NCBI GenBank assembly: GCA_014529385.2
Contig: CM043943.1
Location: 152,801,592 to 152,865,591 of the forward strand
Source: Adiantum capillus-veneris
Lineage: Eukaryota; Streptophyta; Polypodiopsida; Polypodiales; Pteridaceae
Length of the DNA: 64,000 nucleotides
Direction: 5' to 3'
Shown here: piece by piece, positions 11,115 to 22,904 of the stretch
Layout of the letters: each line of letters starts with the position of its first letter
How positions within the stretch are numbered: position 1 is the stretch's first letter
The notes under the pieces: model-generated
The model's database searches: none
Seen by the model: the letters and a program-made list of their open reading frames with translations, nothing else
Told to the model about the DNA's origin: nothing
Position numbers and translations under genes: made by a program

Positions 11115-11280
11115 TTGTCAATATCTTCATGTGCAGATGGTCGTATACAACAAATAAATGAAAGTGACATCTTCCTTGAAGATCTCAGTAGCGCCATTTG
11201 GGAGAACACAAAGCGCAGATTGCGAGTTGAAGGACAATATGATTTGTTGTTTCCTACAAACATAAGTAAATTCAACACCC

Positions 11281-11311
<31 letters not shown>

Positions 11312-11426
11312 AAAAAAAAAAAAAACAAGATTAGTGTTGGGCAATATGAAAGTGTGTTGCAAAGACTTGAAAGAAGATCTCCCTCCCACTTTCAATATGG
11401 CAAAAATAGAGCTATGGGATAAATAA
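11115..11426 (+). pseudogene. exon-like fragment of a decayed gene
   Basis: After a good splice acceptor (CTTCATGTGCAG, ending at 11136) the frame reads GRIQQINESDIFLEDLSSAI and on through a charged, exon-like peptide. It then runs into a C24/A24 homopolymer and continues with a Lys/Asp-rich tail to 11426. I do not recognise a domain. Its proximity to the kinase remnant at 11702 suggests it could be an upstream exon of the same dead gene. Confidence 0.4.
11278..11325. repeat. C24A24 homopolymer junction
   Basis: Twenty-four C followed directly by twenty-four A, with no interruption. Confidence 0.97.
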
Positions 11427-11701
11427 TGGGAGGATCAAAAGATAAAGATGAAGGGGGTTAAAGCTCAAGACCAATCCACCTTACCCAAGCGATTCAAGAT
11501 GGCCTAAGATATGCAAGCAGCCATAGGTGGTTGATCGGATGTCAACGGCACCGGAACAATCATGCACACAACATTGAATGCTAGGTGGTGCACAGATCTG
11601 ATCGACATTTCCCACAAAAACCTGGTGTAAGTGCAAGGGTTGGAGTAGTCTCTTCTGGTGTATACACATTATACACCATTATAAACATTTCTTTCTTTCT
11701 A

Positions 11702-12290
11702 GAGCACATCACATATGTAGGAAAATGCTACAAGGGAGGGACTGAGGCAGATTTGATAGCTTTCAAACAGAGCAAGTGCCTAGAATACGAGAAATTTTAA
11801 AGACACAGTAATGGAAAGCTAAATCAAATTCTTTTTTATCCGTCCTTTTATCAAAATTAACGTAGTTGTGTATAAGAGGCATGCAAACACTTCACCCCTC
11901 CATTGTAAAATGCATTGGCTTTACCACTGAGGCCCTGTGGATCACAATTTTCCCATACTACAATAGGGGTACCTTGGGAGTTGTCTGTCGTTCGTCGAAG
12001 GAGCATTCAAACACTGCATGCACATGCTATAATATGGCTAGAGGTATTTTCCACCAGCAAATCAACACTTATCAGAGATAGAGATTACACGGCTCAAAGC
12101 AGTGATTGGGCAAATGCCAGAAATTCTAGAGGCTCTTATTGATGAGATATTATTTTTCACATCAACCGCAGAATACAAGAAGAAAATGTCTTTAGTCAAT
12201 TGTGGTATCTTTGAGAGTACTCAATCTAGAGAACAAATGTCTTTCAAAGATATTTTATATTTTTCTATTTGGCCATTGCAATTCTAAGAT
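11702..12290 (+). pseudogene. protein kinase N-lobe remnant
   Basis: A pyrimidine-rich acceptor (TTTCTTTCTTTCTAG, ending about 11702) leads into VGKCYKGGTEADLIAFKQ, which resembles the kinase beta-3 strand with its Lys and the start of helix C. A second segment at 11866-12080 reads LHPSIVKCIGFTTEALW, then FPYYNRGTL and ARGIFHQQ. This matches the usual order HPNIV, hinge and catalytic-loop approach. The HRD and DFG motifs are not found in frame; a continuation at 12102-12287 is in another frame. It looks like the debris of a multi-exon Ser/Thr-type kinase gene. Subfamily cannot be assigned. Confidence 0.55.
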
Positions 12291-12293
12291 ACC

Positions 12294-12407
12294 ATGGCTC
12301 ATGAGCAAGCATGTGTTACACAAATGGTATCACATGATCAACAACAAATGGCTGCTAACGCTTTTCAGTGCATGAAGTCTCTAGCGCACAATATGTCAGC
12401 GCAATAG
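12294..12407 (+). pseudogene. short exon-like frame after the kinase remnant
   Basis: A 37-codon frame, Gln- and Met-rich (HDQQQMAANAFQCMKSLAHN), ending at TAG 12405. It may belong to the same decayed gene; alone it is weak. Confidence 0.25.
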
Positions 12408-12555
12408 CGGACACGCACAACTCTCCAACTGTCAAAATGGGCAAATCCAAACCATGTGCAATCAAAAGACATCGACCAAATAAGTGAGAAAGGATATGAT
12501 TAAAACAATATATTCATGTCAAGATGCGAAGATAAAGAAAGGACGATAGAAAGTT

Positions 12556-13161
12556 TTGAAGTTCTTGCACCAAGAAATCAAAGATAACATTGAGAAAATC
12601 TACTTGGAGGTTTTTGGCCATCCATTACAAAATTCAGATTGTGCACTATATATTGCAAAAATGTTGTATGCACATTTTGTCGAACAACGACCAGTAGACT
12701 TTTCCTCAAAGGAGACAATTGTGGCCACCCATGATGAGAGTTGTGTCACATACACATAGAAGGAGCTGGCATTGATAGTTGAAGGTGCCAACCTAAATTT
12801 GAAAAAGAAGAAAGTTGTTTTAACGACACAGTTGATAGGGAAACAAAAAATAACACGATTTCGTGAAGCAACCCAAATACCTCAAGCGTCCAAGGTCCGA
12901 ATAAAAAAAAACATTCATTACTTAAGCCAGGATGTTCAAAATTTGACACAATAAGTGAATGCTCCTCTTGTACAAGGAACACACATCATTCACCTTGTTT
13001 TGCATCCAAAGCTAGTTCTCGTGTCACAGTCAAATGCATTTTCATCTTCTCAGTGTCCAGTATACTACAATAATCTTGATGGATGGAGTGGATGCTATTG
13101 TCATAAAATCCAATACATTAGGAAGAGGATGGGGTCTAGGAGGGCCTCTTTATTTGCATGA
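12556..13161 (+). pseudogene. decayed 200-codon reading frame, function unknown
   Basis: One frame stays readable for about 200 codons with only two stops (TAG 12757, TAA 12952). The first part (HQEIKDNIEKIYLEVFGHPL) looks like a real helical protein; the later part is less convincing. I do not recognise a family. With the kinase remnant upstream it may be one gene, or two unrelated fragments. Confidence 0.35.
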
Positions 13162-13557
13162 GATTATGGAGGTGATTAACATTTGGATGAATAGATACAT
13201 ACCATGTGTGCAAGAATGGTGGGTGTGTAAGAGAGGTGCAAGAGTGGTCAAAGGATGCACTTTTTCCCCCAAAAAGGGGAAGGAAAAATTTATGATTTTC
13301 CGTCTTCCACAACTCCTACATATGATCTCCGATTTGAGCAAAAGTTGTAGATCTAGAATCTACACACCAAGCTCTTTCCATAGATATGTTACATGATATA
13401 CTTTTGCCCACTAGATTTTAAATTTCATTTTGGAGGAAAATTTGAATTCAAATAAACTAGCCATTTTACCTATTTGTCCTTTCATTGCTTTCTTAATACT
13501 AAAGGTTTGACTCCCTTAAAGTGACAAATAAAGAGGCCCTCCTATACTCCATTCTCT
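13162..13557. other. unrecognised sequence before gypsy LTR A
   Basis: No convincing gene. It contains purine-rich and AT-rich stretches only. Confidence 0.35.
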
Positions 13558-14123
13558 TCCTATTGATCTAACTTTACCAAATGATTTTCTCATATTAAAC
13601 TGTTCATACAATATGGGAAGATAAAAGGGAAACAACAGTTAGGATAAAAATATGTGCTTCTAGACCTATCTTAGCAGGGGACCCAAAGCAGAGATGGTTG
13701 CATCTCAATAGGGTCTAAAAGGAGATGGTCTACCAAAGATCAATGTGCAATACGTGCTTCTAGACTTATCTCAACGGGGGAATAAGAGAAGGGATGGTTA
13801 CATCTCAATAGGAGATAGTCTATCAAAGAGAAACGTGCATTTAATGGAGCTTAAAATACCTTAGGTTTAGCTTCAATTAAAGCTCCAAAGGTTAGTGTTA
13901 AAAGTCCTTAGATCTAGGACCATTAGGTACTTTAAACATTAGGAAAACTAGGGACACTTTTCCAAATGCTACAATTAAATAATTGAGATCTTTCTCTCAA
14001 AGAGGGAAAGGAGGACACTTGTCCAAATGCTACACCCTTTCTTATTATGACTAGAGCCATTCATTGGCTAGCCCAAGGCTTGAGCCAATAGGCTTGTAGA
14101 AAGAGTAAAGTAGAAAAATTGAA

Positions 14124-14202
<79 letters not shown>

Positions 14203-14818
14203 CCCCATTGTGTGTTGTGCACACGTCATCTCCTTCTCCAAGCTTGAGAAGTAGAGAGCCTACACCAACATCCCTTGGCTATGGAATGCAAATCCAAGCA
14301 AGAGTTATGCTCAAAATAATGCTTATCAATCTCTCCATCTTCATTACCACTATGCTAAGCTATGCTCTAAGAGTGATTATATGTGAGTAAACTACGTCTT
14401 TCTCGTAGGGATACATCTTCTTCTCTTTGTATTCCTCACTCCCTGCTAGCTCTCTTCACCTTTGATGGTGTTTGAGGTCTTGGGATTGAGGCTGAGGACC
14501 AGCTCTTGTTTATTATAGGTAGATTATTTTTTGTTATGTATTGTACCAAGTATCTCTTCATGGAAGAACCTATGATACAAAATCTTTTTGGAGGGGGGAG
14601 TAGCTCCAAGTAAATTCGGTCCTCAAATGTTTTCAATCTCTCTATTTCTCTCTCTTTTATAAGTTATTTCTCATGCTGTGTTAATTAGGAATGTGTAAAT
14701 TGTTGTTATCTCCAACCTAGCACTCTCTCTATCTTCATTAGGAATCTTCTTATTCAAATTCTCACTATGTCTAATCTATTCTCGCTACACTCAAAGTTGT
14801 TAGCTTCATTTCATTACA
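13558..14818 (+). repeat. 5' LTR of Ty3/gypsy copy A (decayed)
   Basis: It is related along its length to the LTR at 59563-61152. Shared landmarks include AAATGATTTTCTCATATTAA near the start, GTGTTTGAGGTCTTGGG near 14470 and TTTTTGGAGGGGGGA near 14584. It ends TTACA just before the primer site. The start is approximate because the first bases are too diverged. An internal stretch carries (CT)n at 14127-14164 and (AC)n at 14164-14201. Confidence 0.7.
14127..14201. repeat. (CT)n(AC)n compound microsatellite in LTR A
   Basis: Nineteen CT units pass directly into eighteen AC units. LTR C has only a short (CA)n at another place, so this tract expanded after the copies diverged. Confidence 0.95.
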
Positions 14819-14819
14819 T

Positions 14820-14831
14820 TGGTATCAGAGC
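14820..14831 (+). promoter_or_regulatory. primer binding site, gypsy A
   Basis: TGGTATCAGAGC one base after the LTR end, identical to the site of copy C at 61154. Confidence 0.9.
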
Positions 14832-14983
14832 TATTGGTTTCTCTTTTCTTGCTAAGAAGAGATGTCCATAATTTGTCCACGATGTGAATGCTTGAGTGCT
14901 AGCTTTTCAGATCTAAGAGGAGTAGCATCTAAGGCTTTGAAGTTTCCAAAGAATAAGTTAGCATACACATCAATTCTTTAATC

Positions 14984-17900
14984 ATGGCTGGCAATAATAA
15001 AGAGAGTAGAATGAATATTGATAACTTTGATTTTTGACATGAAGGTGCTACTAATGATGTCCCTATGCTTGTGAGTTCTCTTGAACAACAAGCTATGGGA
15101 AACCCCGCCCTACAAGGTGAAGTTTACCAACAACTTCGCACACATGGGATTCTCCAAACTCCCAAAAAAGAGAGAGACTATGTGAGGTCTCTTATAGGGA
15201 ATTCCAAAAGAAGGCTCTCTCCTATGAGAGAAGAGCAAGATACATATGAAGGGCCTTAACATCCACTTGAGGATGCACCTCCATTCAAAAGGAGAGGGCA
15301 TGCATCAAATGTAGAGTCCCCACCGAAGGAAAGAGAAAGAAGTGAATTGCCACACACTTTGAAAGATGTGGCTCCACAAAGATAGCAAGAACAAAGATCT
15401 CCAACTCTTCCCAAGAGGAAAAGATCTCCGCATACTTCTCCTCATTGTAATCTCAGAAGGGTAGAGGAAGAAAAAGGAGAGAAAGAGTTCACCCTCTTCT
15501 CCATCTTCATCGCCTTCCTCGTCTACAAATGAAAGTAGCGTTTTTTTTCATCAAAGAACCTAAGAGGAGAGGACATTACAAATCTTACGCTGCTTAGAAA
15601 AGGTCCCACAACCTCAAGAAGTTCAAGGACACATTTCTTTTCTCACCTATAATGCCACCTTTGGTGCCACGGACAAAGTCTTGCTTTATCCAACAATTTG
15701 ATGCGGCCTTTGGAGATGCGGGCTTCATGGAGTCCTCGAAGCTATGACATGTCGCTGCATTTTCAAAGGTTCATCAGGAAATGGTGGGATAACCTACGAG
15801 CTAATGACAAAGCTCCAAAAAAATGGAAAACCCTAAGAGCTTCCATAATGAAGCAATTTCTTGCAAGCGATGCCAAAGACAAAGTTCTCCACGAACGATG
15901 AAGCTTGAAGCTGTCTCCCTACAAGTCTATCCACAAGTATGTGGACAAGTTTTGGGATTTACATCTCAAAGCCGAAGTCTACAAAAAGATAGACTTTGCA
16001 GAATAAAAACAACAATTTTGTGTTGGGCTTTTTGAAGGTATGGCCGAATATGTCAACTCGCAATGGCCTAGGACCATCTCTCCGATCATACACCATATTG
16101 AGATCGCCTCTCAAATCAATTTCCACCAAGAGGTTAAGGAATTCTAAACCCATGGAAAGTAAAGAGTGAAATGAATTGAGGGAGGAACCTATCGTGCTTG
16201 CCCCCAAAGAAATGTGCACAATGAGCCACCTAAAGGCTCTATGGTTAAAGCTCCAAAAGAGGATGCTCATTGCCAATAATTTCTTCTTTCCTATGCTTGG
16301 GGAAAGGTGCGAGAGCATGATGTCTTTATTTTGTTTGACCTTGGTTCAACTCACAACTTCATATCCATGGAGCCAACAAAGATAGGCATACAAGCCCACG
16401 ATATGGAGATGCATTGAAAGGTGTTGAAACTTTCAAGGGACAAGATGTCCCAATTATTCCCTTAATTGGAAAATTGAGGCTTCATGTTTGAAGCTACTTG
16501 GACAAAGAGGATTTCTTCATCTCCCCTCTCAAACATAAGGATCTTATTCTTGGGGCACCATGATCCACTCGCCTCGCCACTCGCATGGATGCCATTATGA
16601 AGTTCCTTGAAAGAAGAGTTTATTTCCATTACAAGAAAAAATCCATGTACATACCTGCCAATGAGCCACAGAACACCATACCCTAGTAAATATGCTTTCT
16701 TTTGATAAGTCAATGAAAAACTCTATTTTTGTGTATATGGTTTTTGTTAGAGAATCTGTAAATGAATCTAATGTTTCTACAAGTAGCAATAAAGGGAATC
16801 AAGACGAATTAGAGTTGTCTAATTTCTTAAATGGATTCCAAGATGTTTTCATTGTTGATGACATCCCTAGTGTGCTACCTCCAAAAAGAGGGGATGATGA
16901 CCATGCAATAGAGCTTCTACCAAGAAGCTCACCGCCTAATAAACCTCCTTATCGAGTTTCACAAGCTCAACAAGAGGAGATCATGAGACAAGTCCACGAA
17001 TTGGGGAAAAATGGATGGTGAGGCGTAGCTCCTTTCCATTCTATTCACCAATACTTTTAGTACAAAAGAAATATGGTGCATATCACATGTATGTCAACAA
17101 TAGAGAACTCAATAGGATCACTATTCTAAAAAATATATTTCCCATGCCATGGGTAGAAGATCTATTTGATAAATTACAAGTTTTGGCATGACAAATGTTC
17201 TAGCCACATTCAAACTCATGATGGAAAAAAATATTTGAGCCACTCAATGAGGAGTACAAGCAACACCTCCATGTTATCTTTCAAGTTGTGAGAGAGAATA
17301 AGCCTTCCATCAATCAAAAGAAAAGTGAATTTTTCCTACAAGAGATTCAATATTAATTAAATCACAATATCTTTAAATATGGCCCATATGGATTCAACAA
17401 AGTTAGAGGTAATACAAGGATGGCCTAATCCAAGGAATCTATAGGCACTATGAAGCTTTATAGGTATGTGTGTATACTATAGCCGCTTCATTAAAAAATT
17501 CTCACTAATAGAAGGTCCATTACATGACTTAACAAAAAAAGAATGCTAAGTATTCATGGACTACAAAAGAGAAAGAAGCTTTTGAGAAGCTTATCTCTCA
17601 ACTTGTGCTCACATACTAGATCTCTCAAAGCCATTTGAGGTCTTATGTGATGCTTGTGGTGATTGCCTTGGAGCCGTTTTTCTTCAAGAAGGGCATGCCA
17701 TAGCATATGATAGTCGAAGACTCAGCTTCGATAAGCAAGTACTATGCAAATACGAAAAAGAGCTACTAGCCATTTTATATGGCCTAGACACGTGGAAACA
17801 TTATCTCTTGGTGGGGACTCCATTCATCCTACAAATGGATCACAAGCATCAATAACTTCATGACGCAAACCAAGCTCTCCGACAAAAAAATGAGGTGGGA

Positions 17901-19404
17901 AATTTTCTTTTGCAATTTAAATTTCATATTTCTCACATTAGTGGCAAGCACAATCAAGTGGCCGATGCACTTTCACAGTGTCCAAGGGTAAATGTGGTGT
18001 CAATAGCAACTCACAATGATCTATCTTTTATGATAGATGAGTATGCTATTGATTGAGACTTTAAGTATTTAAATATAGCCTTCTCATCAAGGAATAAAGA
18101 AGAAACATTCACCTTGGAGGATGGTTATCTTCTAAACAGCAATAGGCTATGTGTTACTCACCTATACGATAAGAAAGTCATGTATGAATACCATGCTTCT
18201 CCTTATGTGGGGCAAAGAGGGATTCCATAATATACTCTAAGTTGAGGAGTAGAAATGTATTTTTGTTGGCCTACCATGAAAAGTAAACATACAAGAGTGT
18301 TTCAAAATGCGTGGTATGCCAAAAGTCAAAATTTGACCGAGGGAAGCAACTTGCATTGTTTCAGACGACATGCTTAGCAAGAAAACACGCTTTATGCCTG
18401 TCAGAAAGACTATTGAGGCACATCAAATCACAACCCTCTTCATATATCAAATTTTCAAGTATCATGGCTTGCCAACATTGATAATTTCGGATAGAGATCC
18501 TAGAAAACACGCTTTATGCCTGTCCGAAAGACTATTGAGGCACATCAAATCACAACCCTCTTCATACATCAAATCACAACCCTCTTCATATATCAAATTT
18601 TCAAGTATCATGGCTTGCCAACATTGATAATTTCGGATAGAGATCCTAGAATGACTAGTAATTTTTGGAAGGGTCTCTTTGAGAATCTAGGGATTAGATT
18701 AAATTTCTCCTTTAGTCTATCATCCACACATGGATGACCAAAGTGAAATAAATAATCTAACGATTCTTGGTCTACGAAAAGGCTATGTTATGGAAGTAAA
18801 TCAAGGTTCTCAATGAGAGAAGTACCTACCTCTTATAGAGTATGCATACAATGACATTGTACATACTTCTATGGGGAAAGCACATTTTGAGGTTAAAGAG
18901 GGAAGATCCAAAAGTCCCTTACTACATAACATACATGGGAAGATCTTTGTTGTTGATGAATATAGCCAAGAAGTACAAGAATCTTTTCCAAATATTAAAG
19001 AGTTTATATCCATCTCACAACAAGGCAAAAAGGGTTGCTGCTAATAAGCAGAGAAGAGCCTTAGCCTTTAAGGAAAATGATTGGGTCTTGCTAAAATTTC
19101 TCAACTTGGCTTGTCAAGGCTTACTATGGGCACGAATCCTATGGGCCACCAAGAGTATTATGCTAAACTAGCAAAAAGATATTACTATGGTCCTTTTTAA
19201 ATTCTTAAGCCAATCAATGAGATGGCTTAAAATGTAGAGTTTCCCAACCATTGGCTCATGCTCAATGTTTTCCATGGGAGCCTACTTAATCCTTACAAGG
19301 GAGCACCACCAAAAGAAGCAATAATTGCAGACGCTGAGAAACCAAAGATCAAGAAGAGGTACTTCAATATGAGTCCATCCTATGATATGAAGACAAGGTA
19401 TTAA
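14984..19404 (+). pseudogene. Ty3/gypsy gag-pol, copy A, heavily decayed
   Basis: Gag begins MAGNNKESRMNIDNF, parallel to copy C at 61530, and stops within 20 codons. Fragments follow in changing frames: gag (about 15060-16130), a deletion that removed the zinc knuckle near 16190, protease (about 16320), the approach to RT ([20 protein letters not shown] at 16940), RNase H (about 17600-17990, with DACGDCLGAVF and ADALSQCP in frame pieces) and integrase (ISDRDPRMTSNF near 18625). The integrase tail ends in PKIKKRYFNMSPSYDM near 19385. No chromodomain is evident. Dozens of stops make it long dead. Many lesions are shared with copy B at 50540-53602, showing decay before duplication. Confidence 0.85.
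18381..18648 (+). repeat. tandem duplication inside gypsy A integrase
   Basis: The 122-bp unit at 18381-18502 is repeated at 18503-18648 with an extra 24-bp partial repeat. Copy B has only one unit, so this arose after the segmental duplication. Confidence 0.92.
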
Positions 19405-19929
19405 GAAATGGTAAGATTCTCCGATGATATCTTATTAACTTTAAGAATTATCACTTTAAAGATGCTAGATGGATGCAAGGAACCTAGCTTAAGGATAATA
19501 TGAACCTTGTCAATGCTTACAATGATGCCTTAGAGTAAGCATATGAAAATGCATTTTGAATGAACCAATGTTTTTGTCTCATAAGACTCTCTCTATCTTT
19601 TATTGTGCACAAAAATTAAGAATTATGCATGCTTAGGATCATGTTTGTGGTGACGACGTCTCCCAAACACAAAGTAGAACTTGTCACTCTACTTTAGAAG
19701 TATGATATGGACTAAAGAGTTGACATGGTTGCGGCAGCTAAGTCTCTCAAGCACCAAACGGATTAGTCATCCATTTTGGAATGATGTCGTAGAGTAAATT
19801 GGATCCTCTACCCGCTAAGAAACATGGACTAATGCAAGACATAAAGAAGTGGTTTGGGAGATGGGATGCATTACACTTGCTACATGATGCTTCAATACCA
19901 TTCATCATCCACAAGTTCTACGTAGGTTG
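19405..19929. other. junction between gypsy pol and hAT
   Basis: No 3' LTR is recognisable after the gypsy pol. The minus strand around 19770-19900 may hold the last, scrambled piece of the hAT C-terminus (HPISQTTSLC, like the SQTTS of hAT dimerisation regions). The same sequence is present in copy 2 at 53603-54180. Confidence 0.45.
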
Positions 19930-21603
19930 CTCTTTTGCCATCAACTGTACAACATCATTTGCAAAAGGTCCCTTTTTAGTCTAAATGTATTCATTTCTTT
20001 AATACAATCAATTTGATCATGAACATTAAAGTAGAACATATAGACTATGCGATAGAAATCACTGACCACCTCTGTATTGGACATCATATCTAAATTCCAA
20101 TACTCTGGATCGAGCATGCAAGCCACACTATGGAGTGTACTATGATCGCTCTTCCACCTTGTATGAAAGTACTTGGACAAAATTATTTGTTTTTTTGCAG
20201 AGAATGGTAGTCAACACTCCTTCTCTGTTACAGACTCTTTTAACTCCTCAATATTTTCTAGACTTTGTTGGAATGACCACCAAATCATCCACACTTTGTC
20301 GATATTTGGAACCTTCTGATCCAGGTTGCGAATTGTGAACATAATGGGCATCATTACATGGTATGTATCCATTACACTCCTCTACCAAGCAGGCGTGTTT
20401 ATGGATCCACGTAGACATGTAATTTCTCTTTTCCTTTTTTAGTCTACTTAAGTTGCCATATGTTGAAGGCCGTGCAATTGAAAGTGTCAATCACCACGCA
20501 GTTATTATGTAGGAGTGATTCCAATGTATAAAAGTGCGTACACAATTGAGTTTCAACAGGTAATTCTAACATACTAACATGCACATTCTATAAAAATCGA
20601 GCACTCTTTGTCGTTTCATGATGAACTTCACAACTTGTCATGCTATGTCAATTATTTTGGCAAACCATGTGGTTTTTTCACTTATACCAATCTTTAGCAC
20701 CAAGTTTAAACTATGCGTATTGTAACCATTGATAAAAATGTATAGAAAGAACTTTTCTATTACTTTTTTGGCATTTTTATAGTTCTTTGTATTGCCCATG
20801 ACTACTTGAACGACATGTTCAACACTAATTTCTTTAATTACATTAATCAAGACCTTAGCAATGTATTTGCTACTTTTAATTGCACAAAACTATAAATCGA
20901 CTTTATAAATGTTTCTCTCCTTGGACAAACCAACATCACATTGATCAGTGGTCTTCTTCGAACATTAGACCAACCATCACTTACAATTGTGCATCCTGAA
21001 AGCGATAGATTATTTTGGAAACACGCTCTTTGACTTTGATGTAACATTTTTCCAAGAGATCATTTCGTCTCGTGTGATACGAAGGGGCTGAAAATCCTAC
21101 ATCAAACTCACCAATTTCCTTCCATGCATGTTTCCAATAATTGTTGTCTACCATGACTGGAGCACTCCCAGCCAAAAAAGTTTCTTTGGCAAGTGCAGTT
21201 TGTGCTTCTTCTAGCGACTCCATTCAAAAGCTTTGATGGAATGATTTTTGGCGCATTTATCAAAGTACACCTTTATTGTGGAGCTTAAAAGGAACACTGC
21301 TTGGCATTTCCTCTCCTTACACAGGCTATTCTACACTGTTGTGGCTGGTGTCACCATAGGATTAGGAGAGTTGATATTTAACTTTGTCTGCTCTTGAAAT
21401 GCATCCATAAATATAGATTTATATACACGATGTATCTTGCCACCCTTTTTGACGAGCTCTTCTCTCAAACGCTTTGCAATTACAGTCGCTTGAGGATAAT
21501 CACATTTCTTACTATTCTTTGTAAGGTTACCCAAAAAATGGTCCCTAATACGTGGTTCACCGCCTGATTTTGTGATGAAGAAAAAATTACATTGCCACTC
21601 CAT
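19930..21603 (-). pseudogene. hAT-superfamily transposase (BED finger, DUF659), decayed, copy 1
   Basis: Reading the minus strand from 21603, the first segment (SGGEPRIRDHFLGN, KKCDYP) resembles a BED-type zinc finger, but the second Cys of the first pair is Phe. A middle segment near 21220-20850 gives DGWSNVRRRPLINVMLV, the DUF659 signature. It is followed by SVEHVVQVVMGNTKNYKNAK and NTHSLNLVL, typical of hAT transposases. A late segment near 20150 reads MLDPEYWNL. Frames change between segments and stops interrupt. hAT transposases cut and paste elements with 8-bp target duplications; I could not identify this element's ends. The second copy at 54188-55760 carries the same layout. Confidence 0.8.
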
Positions 21604-21944
21604 ATATCGACTGCTTATGTTGTGTGCATAATCTTACTCTTTGCCAAGGGATTTTCTAATTTTTTCCTTCTTCTCACCACTTGTGCCGACATTTTGCTCC
21701 ATTGATTTCTTTCAATTTAATGCTGAAGGCATAAGAACTAGATGTTCAGTTTTTACGAAAATATTTTTCTACTCTTCAATATAGATTTGAAAAACAATTA
21801 TTAAGAAAGTAATCAAAATACACATTGTGCAATTTGCAATGTACTCTTGTCAATCCACATCTCGACCACATATGTTGTGCAAAAATATTCACATTGCAAT
21901 GCACTCTCTACTCGAAATTATGCATACAACAACTCTATGAATTT
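21604..21944. other. sequence between hAT and CACTA left end
   Basis: AT-rich, without coding signal. It is probably the 5' part of the hAT element; terminal repeats were not found. Confidence 0.4.
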
Positions 21945-21956
21945 CACTACAAGAGG
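21945..21956 (+). repeat. CACTA left terminus, element 2 copy 1
   Basis: CACTACAAGAGG, the complement of the element 1 right end. Inward follow ATTACCGG and GGCGGGTGTCGG motifs, related to the ATTACCGC repeats further in. No matching right end was found before the Tat insertion at 30052. Confidence 0.7.
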
Positions 21957-22021
21957 TTAGTTAAATTTTGGTGCCACATTACCGGTGTCAATGGCGGGTG
22001 TCGGTATATATGTAGGTATGT

Positions 22022-22440
22022 ATGGAGGGAGCTAAAGTTTTTAAAATTTTTGATTTTCAAATTTTTGACGCATGTTCCGGTGCCTATTACGACATCAACG
22101 CGCATGCAGTTTCCGATGCCTTCTCTACGCGCTTTTCGGCGCGTATACCAGTTTTTGTACCGACGCAACCTACAAAAAAAGAAACCCCACGTCCTTTCTC
22201 TGTGCATTTCACTTCTTCTTGCACCTTTCCTCAAGCTCTCTCCTTCCTCACCTCTAACGGATTTGGTGCGAAGCAAGCATTCAAAAGTGCTAATCTTGCT
22301 TGTGGGTTAGCCCATAATACTAAGGTGAGATTTTTTTCATGTTTACTTGTAGATTTAGGGTTTAGGGTTTAACTTTGTGTTTGTGTGTGCGTTTTTGCAG
22401 GTTCTAGGACATTTACAACTTCTTTTATTGCTTAAATAGG
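22022..22440 (+). other. exon-like leader with a 76-nt intron
   Basis: An open frame from 22022 runs to a good donor (AAG|GTGAGA, intron from 22325) and a GCAG acceptor at 22400. The intron contains two and a half TTTAGGG units. The same structure, also with a 76-nt intron (56459-56534), exists in copy 2. It could be the first exon of a CACTA gene or a captured 5' exon. The peptide is not recognised, and the upstream parts of the two copies differ in frame. Confidence 0.4.
22354..22370 (+). repeat. plant telomere-like motif (TTTAGGG)2TTT
   Basis: TTTAGGGTTTAGGGTTT, Arabidopsis-type repeat units inside the putative intron. Also present at 56487-56504 in copy 2. Confidence 0.85.
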
Positions 22441-22659
22441 ACGAATGTGAGTGCTCGACGAACCTCTAAATGCATATTAAATTAATTTGCATATTAATAA
22501 AAGAAAATTTCATGCTTTAAACTTTGAATGCTTCAAACTTTCAATTCTTTAAAAGAAATTATGGTTTGTGATGTGAAATTTGATTTTGAATTATGAAAAA
22601 ATTTTAGTTTGGTTTATGAAAAAATCTTGTGTTGAAGAAATTTTGTCTATGTTTTATGT

Positions 22660-22904
22660 TTAGGTTAGGTTGGGTTAGATTATCTTATACGTTAGGTTAT
22701 GTTAAGTTAATCTACATTCGATTAGGTTATACGCTAGGCTAGATTAGGTTAGGTTATCTTATACGTTAGGTTTAGTTAAGTTAAACTACGTTAGGTTAGG
22801 TTAGGTAAAGCTACATTAGGTTAGGTTATTTTGTACGTTAGGTTAGGTTAAATTGAGCTACATTAGGTTAAGCTACGTTAGGTTAGATTAGTTTAAGGTA
22901 CGTT
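22660..22904 (+). repeat. degenerate (TTAGG)n array
   Basis: Repeated GGTTAGGTTA and TACGTTAGGTTA phrases. Copy 2 (56795-57000) retains purer pentamer runs. TTAGG is the arthropod telomere unit, but here it sits inside a transposon and is best read as a local minisatellite. Confidence 0.85.
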
